DNA from: an uncultured Clostridia bacterium
Lineage (GTDB): Bacteria; Bacillota; Clostridia; UBA1381
NCBI GenBank assembly: GCA_944391635.1
Contig: CALXUL010000167.1
Location: 1-6,728, forward strand
Reading direction: 5' to 3'
DNA length: 6,728 nt
The notes under the pieces are model-generated. The model was not told where the DNA came from. It worked only from the letters and a program-made list of their open reading frames with translations, and ran no database searches. The translations under genes were made by a program, and so were the position numbers. Shown here one piece after another: positions 1 to 5,354 of the stretch (within the stretch, counting starts at the first letter, position 1; each line of letters begins with the position of its first letter).

Positions 1-982
1 TTCCAACCTCTTCTTTAACTTCGCCATTAATATCAGCCGGCGGAGTCATCGGTACAAAATTCAAGCCAAAATCTGTATATTTATCATTATATGACGCAGT
101 AGATGAGAACCAGTCGTGAGTAGAACCACCAAGATTACTGCTTAAAAGCTGCTCTCTTGACTGCTCGCCTCTTGTGAAGACTTCTTTATCTATAATATCT
201 TCGCTATACCATTTAGCAAGTTCTTTTACAGCGTTCTTATATGCTTCTTCAGTCTTACCAAATGCAATTTCTCCGGAATCGGTTACATAATAATCATATT
301 TTGCACCGAACAACTGATATAAATCACTTAGTGTTCCGCTTCTCTTAAAATATGGAATTTCATCCTTGATACCGTTTCCGTTTGGATCCTGTTCCCTGAA
401 TGCTTTTAATACATTATAATAATCTTCTACTGTCTTTGGCGTTTCAAGATTTAATTTATCAAGCCAGTCCTGTCTTATGAAAAAACCCATAGACGGGAGA
501 TTCTTCTGGTCTACCTGGGCAAGCGTTCCAGGAATATAGTAGATATGACCGTCACTAGCCGTCGCTGCAACTTTAGCCTCAGGACAATCTTCAAAAAATT
601 TCTGGATATTTGGTGCATGCTCTTCAATCAAATCCTCAAGCGGTATAAGCGCACCTTTCATACCATTCTTACTTAAGTCGGTACCATTATAGCAAATTAT
701 ATCCGGCAGGGTCTTGTCTGCAAGCATTGTAGAAAATGCCTGAGCGCTGCTTGAGATAGTTTCTACGGCCGTGCCGTGAAGTGTAACGCCTGTTTTCTCT
801 GCTGCAGCCTTGAAAATTGACCAGTTATCATCAAATACGCAATAATCATAAATATGAAGATGAATACTCATATCAAGATTCCCGTCAGAACTTGATGATT
901 CTTTACCGCCGCAGCCTCCAAGCACACCCGCCGCCATGACAATGCATAGTGCCAAAGATGCTGCTTTTTTAAATTTAATCAT
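1..982 (-). CDS. Extracellular sugar-binding lipoprotein of an LplA/YtcQ-like ABC importer (partial, C-terminus off the left edge)
   Basis: I translated 327 residues by hand; the gene runs off the left edge with no stop. The product is the capture subunit of the importer, anchored to the outer face of the membrane. The N-terminus is a lipoprotein signal: charged MIKFKK, a hydrophobic stretch, then a lipobox LGGC with the lipidated cysteine at residue 24, followed by a Ser/Gly-rich tether. Residues 199-210 read DPNGNGIKDEIP, an Asp/Asn-rich loop typical of LplA/YtcQ-type binding proteins and resembling an EF-hand calcium loop. Full-length relatives have roughly 500-550 residues, so about 200 are missing. 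The ATG at 980-982 is preceded by AAGGAGG (990-996) with a 7-nt spacer, which fixes the start. It lies 29 nt after the MalG-like permease and is probably the third gene of the operon. The ligand cannot be read from the sequence; a complex oligosaccharide is the family-based guess. Confidence 0.9.
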   Translation of the reverse strand, partial: MIKFKKAASLALCIVMAAGVLGGCGGKESSSSDGNLDMSIHLHIYDYCVFDDNWSIFKAAAEKTGVTLHGTAVETISSSAQAFSTMLADKTLPDIICYNGTDLSKNGMKGALIPLEDLIEEHAPNIQKFFEDCPEAKVAATASDGHIYYIPGTLAQVDQKNLPSMGFFIRQDWLDKLNLETPKTVEDYYNVLKAFREQDPNGNGIKDEIPYFKRSGTLSDLYQLFGAKYDYYVTDSGEIAFGKTEEAYKNAVKELAKWYSEDIIDKEVFTRGEQSREQLLSSNLGGSTHDWFSSTASYNDKYTDFGLNFVPMTPPADINGEVKEEVG

Positions 983-1011
983 TTGTCTGCCTCCTTAAAT
1001 ATTATATTTTA

Positions 1012-1881
1012 TCATCCTTTTACCGCGCCTATCATAACGCCTTTTACAAAAAACCTCTGAATAAACGGATAAAGTACTATCATTGGTATTGTTGATATTA
1101 CTATTGTTGCAAAAATCGTCGTCTCTCTTGATGTTACAGTATAATCTATCTTTGACAGCTCACTGTTATTCGCTGTCATCTCAACCACAAATTTTTTCAA
1201 AAGTACCTGAAGTGGGATTTTATTCGGATCTTTTAGAATTATCATTGCCCAAAAATATGAATTCCAGCGAATTACAAAATAATATAGAGCAATTGTTACT
1301 ATAGACGCAACCGACAGTGGCATATATACGTTTAAGAATACCTGAAAGTCTGACGCTCCGTCAATCTTTGCCGCCTCTTCCATCGAATCTGGGATGGATT
1401 CAAAATATGTACGCATAAGTATTACATAAAAAGTCTGAGCAGCTCCCAGCATCAATATGCCCATACGCGAATCAAGCAAGTTTAAATTCCTAAGACATAT
1501 ATACATTGGTATTGTACCAGGAGTAAACCACATACTAAGCAAAATAAATCCTGTAAGAAATTTTTTCCCCCTTAGTCTTTTTTTAGATAGCGGATATGCC
1601 CCAAGGGAAGTAAGCACTACACTCAAAAGCGTTCCTACCACCGAATAAAATATTGTATTTGCATATGATATCCATATGCTGCTGTCTTCAAAAATTCTTG
1701 TATATGCTTCGGTTTCAAAATCCTTTATCCACCAAACCACATTCCCGTTGGTAACCTCAATGCCGGAGCTAAAGGATGCAACAAGCACATACCAGAGCGG
1801 ATATAATGTAATAAACATTATCACAATCATTAATATAATATTAAAAGTATCAAAACACTTCTCACTGATACTTTTTTTCAT
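1012..1881 (-). CDS. Carbohydrate ABC transporter permease, MalG-like (LplC/YtcP type, CUT1 family)
   Basis: Integral membrane subunit that forms half of the sugar translocation channel. It has 289 residues from the ATG at 1881, the usual length for MalG-type permeases. About six hydrophobic segments are visible, the first near residues 14-36 and the last near 256-278. The ATPase-docking EAA loop is clear near residues 168-188 (EEAAKIDGASDFQVF then LNVYMP). The C-terminus ends FVKGVMIGAVKG, a hallmark of the LplC/YtcP branch. A GTG two codons upstream (1887) is also in frame, but it sits only 4 nt from the Shine-Dalgarno. The ATG is 10 nt away and gives the typical MKKS N-terminus, so I prefer it. 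The stop is TGA at 1012-1014. It lies between the MalF-like permease and the binding protein. It needs an ATPase that is not encoded in this window. The family call is firm; the substrate is unknown. Confidence 0.95.
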   Translation of the reverse strand: MKKSISEKCFDTFNIILMIVIMFITLYPLWYVLVASFSSGIEVTNGNVVWWIKDFETEAYTRIFEDSSIWISYANTIFYSVVGTLLSVVLTSLGAYPLSKKRLRGKKFLTGFILLSMWFTPGTIPMYICLRNLNLLDSRMGILMLGAAQTFYVILMRTYFESIPDSMEEAAKIDGASDFQVFLNVYMPLSVASIVTIALYYFVIRWNSYFWAMIILKDPNKIPLQVLLKKFVVEMTANNSELSKIDYTVTSRETTIFATIVISTIPMIVLYPFIQRFFVKGVMIGAVKG

Positions 1882-1891
1882 AGCCACTCTT

Positions 1892-1899
1892 CCTCCTTT
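1892..1899 (-). promoter_or_regulatory. Shine-Dalgarno of the MalG-like permease, overlapping the upstream stop codon
   Basis: On the minus strand the sequence reads TAAAGGAGGAAGA. The TAA at 1898-1900 is the stop of the MalF-like permease, and its AA forms part of the AAAGGAGG ribosome binding site. The arrangement suggests translational coupling of the two permeases, which would help keep them at equal amounts. Spacing is 4 nt to a GTG (1887) and 10 nt to an ATG (1881), so the site decides the start in favour of the ATG. Confidence 0.75.
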
Positions 1900-2848
1900 A
1901 CCATATGCTCACGTCACCTATACGCTTGGAAATGGTGTTTGATATTGCCACCAATATCAAAGCTATTATACCATTAAATAAATCAACTGCTGTAGCATAA
2001 GAATAATTCATTTCCTCAAGTCCGCTCCTATATACATATGAACTGATAACATCTGCGGTTTCATATGTTATCGGCTGATAGAGCAGTATAATTGTTTCCG
2101 CTCCTACCGTCATCATTCCGCCTATTCTTATAATCAGCATTATTGCAATAGTCGGCATAATCCCCGGTATTGTTATCTTTAAAAGTTTCTTCCATCGACC
2201 TGCCCCGTCAATCGACGCTGCCTCATACAGTTCACTGTCAACTGCGCACAGTGCAGATGTATATATAATCGTTCCGAATCCTACACTCTGCCACATTGTC
2301 ATCAATATATATATCGTTCTGAAATACTGTGGCTTGGTCAAAAAATATATTTTTTCAAATCCCAACTTTTCAATTACAACATTAACTATTCCTGCCGTAG
2401 GTGATAAAAAGGTTATCACCAATCCTGCTACAACCACCGTCGATATAAAATACGGCAGATACGAAACCGTCTGCACTGCGGTTTTGAATTTTTTTGACTG
2501 CAATTCATTCATAAGCAGTGCAAGAATAATACTTGCCGGAAAAACAAAAATAACCGAATATATATTTATTAAAACAGTATTTCTAATTATCCTGAACGCA
2601 TATGGACCTGTGAAAAATTCAATAAAATTATCCAGTCCTACCCATTCGCTTGCCCATACTCCAACATACGGCTGATAATCTTTAAACGCTGCTAATATTC
2701 CATACATCGGAAAGTAATAAAACAGCACGTACCACAGCATAAAAGGTGCAAACATTATGTACAGCTGCTTATCTCTAAGTATATCGCGTTTTAAAAGGCT
2801 CCGTTTTCCTAACTTAACCGAACGCGAGCTAACAGTATTCCTTTTCAT
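1898..2848 (-). CDS. Carbohydrate ABC transporter permease, MalF-like (LplB/YteP type, CUT1 family)
   Basis: First gene of the importer operon and partner of the MalG-like permease in the membrane channel. It has 316 residues from the ATG at 2848. After a basic N-terminal tail comes the YteP/LplB signature: FPMYGILAAFKDYQPYVGVW and then WVGLDNF, around residues 46-74. About six hydrophobic segments follow. The EAA loop is YEAASIDGAGRWKKLLKITI near residues 208-227, the contact site for the ATPase. The frame stays open upstream to a GTG at 2890, but the extra 14 residues are not credible: the AGGAGGT ribosome binding site lies inside that extension, 8 nt before the ATG. The stop TAA (1898-1900) overlaps the next gene's Shine-Dalgarno. 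Relatives in Bacillus subtilis (lplB, yteP) sit with similar binding proteins and, for yteP, near a membrane-bound AraC regulator as here. The substrate cannot be deduced. Confidence 0.95.
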   Translation of the reverse strand: MKRNTVSSRSVKLGKRSLLKRDILRDKQLYIMFAPFMLWYVLFYYFPMYGILAAFKDYQPYVGVWASEWVGLDNFIEFFTGPYAFRIIRNTVLINIYSVIFVFPASIILALLMNELQSKKFKTAVQTVSYLPYFISTVVVAGLVITFLSPTAGIVNVVIEKLGFEKIYFLTKPQYFRTIYILMTMWQSVGFGTIIYTSALCAVDSELYEAASIDGAGRWKKLLKITIPGIMPTIAIMLIIRIGGMMTVGAETIILLYQPITYETADVISSYVYRSGLEEMNYSYATAVDLFNGIIALILVAISNTISKRIGDVSIW

Positions 2849-2856
2849 CCTCGCTG

Positions 2857-2863
2857 ACCTCCT
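2857..2863 (-). promoter_or_regulatory. Shine-Dalgarno AGGAGGT that sets the MalF-like permease start
   Basis: The minus strand reads AGGAGGT, then 8 nt, then ATG at 2848-2846. This near-perfect site lies downstream of the alternative in-frame GTG at 2890, so that longer start is unlikely to be used. Confidence 0.85.
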
Positions 2864-2872
2864 CACAAATAA

Positions 2873-2900
2873 ATTATATAACAATTGCACAAATTTTCAA
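2873..2900 (-). promoter_or_regulatory. Candidate proximal promoter of the importer operon
   Basis: On the minus strand TTGAAA (2895-2900) and TATAAT (2873-2878) are separated by 16 nt, a good sigma-A-like match. Transcription would begin near 2866, leaving a leader of only about 18 nt that just includes the Shine-Dalgarno. The region is very AT-rich, so a chance match is possible. If this promoter is real, the GTG at 2890 lies upstream of the transcript. Confidence 0.45.
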
Positions 2901-2938
2901 CTTCTTCTTTTTGATTTTTAATGCTGTTTTTTATCATA

Positions 2939-2944
2939 ATTATA
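2939..2944 (-). promoter_or_regulatory. Candidate distal -10 box of the importer operon, without a good -35
   Basis: A perfect TATAAT lies on the minus strand. The hexamer 17 nt upstream (2962-2967, AGACGT) is a poor -35 and falls within the repeated palindromic element at 2951-2983. A promoter with a weak -35 covered by a putative operator is what one expects of an activator-dependent AraC-family target. Transcription would start near 2932 with a leader of about 84 nt. This is inference from position only. Confidence 0.35.
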
Positions 2945-2950
2945 GTATTT

Positions 2951-2983
2951 GTTAAATTTTAACGTCTGAAGTTAAAAATTAAG
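2951..2983. promoter_or_regulatory. Putative operator: two tandem copies of a GTTAAA-type palindrome, 20 bp apart
   Basis: GTTAAATTTTAAC at 2951-2963 is a perfect palindrome around a single central base. A related copy, GTTAAAAATTAAG, starts exactly 20 bp later at 2971-2983 and matches it at 10 of 13 positions. The facing halves also form a 7-bp inverted repeat, TTTTAAC (2957-2963) and GTTAAAA (2971-2977), with a 7-nt gap. A spacing of about two helical turns puts both copies on one face of the DNA, as expected for a dimer of AraC-type regulators. It lies between the divergent promoters, so it could control both. Low sequence complexity is the main caution. Confidence 0.45.
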
Positions 2984-2996
2984 TACTTTTTTATAA

Positions 2997-3025
2997 TTGA
3001 ATACTTACTTTTAAAATGTTATAAT
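2997..3025 (+). promoter_or_regulatory. Promoter of the AraC-family regulator gene
   Basis: TTGAAT (2997-3002), a 17-nt spacer and TATAAT (3020-3025) form a near-consensus vegetative promoter with a TG extended -10 at 3017-3018. A second TATAAT overlaps at 3025-3030. Transcription should start near 3032, about 29 nt before the ATG, with AAGGA (3048-3052) as ribosome binding site. Its strength suggests steady expression of the sensor. The putative operator ends 13 nt upstream of the -35 box, close enough for feedback control. Confidence 0.7.
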
Positions 3026-3060
3026 ATAATAGAAAAATATTTAATGTAAGGAACATTTAT

Positions 3061-5283
3061 ATGTCATATTTAAAAAAGATGTTTATAAACAATCTCGGAA
3101 TATGTTTAGCGTATATGCTTTTATTCTCCATTCTTATGTATATCTTTACTTTAACTATTACAACAAATCAGATAGACAATAATCTTAAATCGGTCCTTTC
3201 TCAAACTTCGCAAAGTATTGATAATGGAATTTCAAAAGCGCTTGATTTATCAATTATGATAAACGAGAACCCGTACATAAGGATATATGCAAACGAAAAT
3301 ACACCTGATTATTATAACAGAATTCAGGTTCGTTCTTTCTTGCGCAATTCAATAGGCTACCTTCCGAGCAAAAGCTCAATAATTGCCGTAATGCATGAAA
3401 ATGATAATGGTGTTATCACCAATGATTTTTCAATGCCTTACCGTAATTTTGCTGAGACTATTGGTTTAACTCTAGAAGAGCTTGACGCATTAAAAACTTC
3501 GGCAAAAACTGGTGGAAATACATCAGTGCATTACACATTTTCCAATAATTCCAACAGCGGCATGCTCACTATCATTGCTTGTGAACGGAACAAATACCGT
3601 CAGCCATTGTATGTTTTCGCCTGTCTGCAAATTAATGAAATGCTGCCAACTGATCTATCTGAGGACATAGAAATTATTATCTCCATCGATAACACCATCC
3701 TCTACACCACCGGTAATGTATCTGACAATTTAATAAACACGATAACAGACAACAAACCTTTAGATAATAAACATATTTTTATTAAAAATTCTTCCGCAGC
3801 CAGTTTCCTTGGCAATTTGACTTATTATACCGCACTTTCAAACAGCAGCTATCGTCAAAAACTTGCTGTGAAATTTATTTTCCCATTAATAATTCTCTTA
3901 ATTCTTATGATTTTGAGTCTTATTGCTGTTTATTTTATGACAAAACGCACTTATGCACCAATTGTAGGGCTTCTTGATGCGGTTGATATCACTCATCCTG
4001 ATAAGGACAAAAACGAAATTGATTATATAAAAAATAAGATACTTTCTCTTTCAAACAATAATAAACAACTCACCAATACTCTTAATAACTACCGTCTTCC
4101 ACTTGAAGAAGCTCTTTTAAAGGATATGCTCTATGGTATCCTGCCTCAGCAGGTATGTGAAGAAAGAATACGGCATTACGGCAGCGCGATTCTTTCAAAA
4201 AGCTATGTTACTGCAATTATTGAAACGCACGAAAGCCAGACGCTTCTTTACAATGCTCCGGCTGACAGTATCAATGTATTAAATAAAACTGTAATATCTA
4301 TGTTTACCGAGCATTTTTCAGGTTACGCGTTTTTCCGCATACTTTTGCTTACCTCCGATAAATATGCTATTATAGCATCTGTTAATGACTTTGCCACATT
4401 TAGGCATGACCTTCAAATATTTCTTCTAAAAACCGGCGAAAGCACAGGTATTAACCTTTTTGCATCAGTCGGCACAATGGTTAACGGACTCTCTAATATA
4501 AACCAGTCCTTTTCGGTTGCGCTTAACGTATCCGAAAACCGTATACACGGCAGACAGTATTCTACCATTTGCACAGCTGATGATGTAGATGGCTTCAAGG
4601 ATAATGGCGTATATTATCCGTTCGATATGGAAGCTTCCATTATTGAAAATGTACTCAACTCCAACACTCAGACGCTACATCATCTAACTTCCACGCTTAT
4701 TTCAGCCAATTTCGTGCATAAGCCATTTTCACAAGATCAGTTCTCACAGTTTGTCTTTATGTTTACATCAACTTTTAACCGAATATTCTCTGCATTAAAT
4801 ATCAAGCCAGCAGATATTTTCGGTGAAGACACAATAATATATTTGGAGCTTCGTTCCTGTCGTGAACCTAATGAGCTTCTTGACAAAATAAACAGCCTGC
4901 TTGACCAAATAGCAAACAGCCTGCGCTCACAAATATCATCTATGGATACTGTCAACCGTGAACATATGCTCAATTTTATAGACAAAAATTACAGCAAAGA
5001 CATTTCTCTTATTGATCTTGCAGAATACATGAACTTTTCAAGCGTTCATACAAGCAGGCTTTTTAAAGCTCTTGTCGGTCAGAATTTCAAAGAGTACCTT
5101 ACACATTACCGCTATGAAAAAGCAAAAGAATTAATGGTAAATTCACCGCATATGAAAATAAAAGAAATAGCAACTGCGGTCGGATGTAACAGTACCGCAG
5201 CATTATCCAGAATTTTTATGAAATGCTCTGGTATTTCTCCCGGTCAATATATGAAAAATATTTCGCACAGCAACAATAATTAA
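3061..5283 (+). CDS. Membrane-spanning AraC-family transcriptional regulator (YesS/YtdP-like) with extracellular sensor domain
   Basis: A 740-residue one-component regulator, the usual size for the YesS/YtdP group. Visible in order: a short cytoplasmic start; a membrane segment near 13-33; an extracellular domain of about 235 residues (34-267), probably Cache-like by family, with cysteines at 174 and 188; a second membrane segment near 270-293; a cytoplasmic linker with a helical stretch; a degenerate YesN-type middle region (about 380-510, including GTMVNGLSNINQSFSVALNV); and a C-terminal AraC domain (about 633-733). The first helix-turn-helix is near 649-670 and the second near 698-721 (IKEIATAVGCNSTAALSRIF), followed by CSGISPGQY. 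The second one departs from the usual GY/GF...YF pattern. It likely binds an extracellular sugar or related ligand and activates the divergent importer operon. ATG start with AAGGA 8 nt upstream. The family is firm; ligand and targets are inferred from position. Confidence 0.92.
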   Translation: MSYLKKMFINNLGICLAYMLLFSILMYIFTLTITTNQIDNNLKSVLSQTSQSIDNGISKALDLSIMINENPYIRIYANENTPDYYNRIQVRSFLRNSIGYLPSKSSIIAVMHENDNGVITNDFSMPYRNFAETIGLTLEELDALKTSAKTGGNTSVHYTFSNNSNSGMLTIIACERNKYRQPLYVFACLQINEMLPTDLSEDIEIIISIDNTILYTTGNVSDNLINTITDNKPLDNKHIFIKNSSAASFLGNLTYYTALSNSSYRQKLAVKFIFPLIILLILMILSLIAVYFMTKRTYAPIVGLLDAVDITHPDKDKNEIDYIKNKILSLSNNNKQLTNTLNNYRLPLEEALLKDMLYGILPQQVCEERIRHYGSAILSKSYVTAIIETHESQTLLYNAPADSINVLNKTVISMFTEHFSGYAFFRILLLTSDKYAIIASVNDFATFRHDLQIFLLKTGESTGINLFASVGTMVNGLSNINQSFSVALNVSENRIHGRQYSTICTADDVDGFKDNGVYYPFDMEASIIENVLNSNTQTLHHLTSTLISANFVHKPFSQDQFSQFVFMFTSTFNRIFSALNIKPADIFGEDTIIYLELRSCREPNELLDKINSLLDQIANSLRSQISSMDTVNREHMLNFIDKNYSKDISLIDLAEYMNFSSVHTSRLFKALVGQNFKEYLTHYRYEKAKELMVNSPHMKIKEIATAVGCNSTAALSRIFMKCSGISPGQYMKNISHSNNN

Positions 5284-5307
5284 ACATAGTAATATAATTA
5301 ATACATA

Positions 5308-5345
5308 AAAATGCTCTCTGCCAAATATATGACAGAGAGCATTTT
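5308..5345. terminator. Bidirectional rho-independent terminator between convergent genes
   Basis: A perfect 13-bp stem (5308-5320 pairing with 5333-5345, core ATGCTCTCTG/CAGAGAGCAT) encloses a 12-nt loop. It begins 24 nt after the regulator stop and ends 9 nt before the stop of the SLH gene. The right arm ends in TTTT for plus-strand transcripts. On the minus strand the stem ends in TTTTT followed by further AT-rich sequence, so termination may be stronger for the SLH gene. Confidence 0.88.
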
Positions 5346-5354
5346 AGATATTCT

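Noticed and set aside
2400..2420. Perfect 8-bp inverted repeat GGTGATAA / TTATCACC with a 5-nt gap inside the MalF-like permease gene, with a related GGTGTTATCACC at 3409-3420 inside the regulator gene.
   Set aside because: Both lie deep in coding sequence. The first encodes a stretch (VITFLSPTAGIVN) that fits the permease family, and the shared 8-10 bases are easily explained by chance. No promoter is nearby.
2334..2675. Open frame of about 113 codons on the plus strand within the MalF-like permease gene.
   Set aside because: It lies antisense to conserved permease sequence including the early membrane segments; no domain or ribosome binding site supports it.
2849..2890. N-terminal extension of the MalF-like permease to a GTG at 2890.
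   Set aside because: The AGGAGGT ribosome binding site lies within this stretch, 8 nt before the ATG at 2848, and a candidate promoter -10 also overlaps it.
2849..3060. Catabolite repression (cre) site in the divergent intergenic region.
   Set aside because: The only CpG (2963-2964) is not flanked by the TG...CA pattern of a cre consensus, so no CcpA site can be supported.
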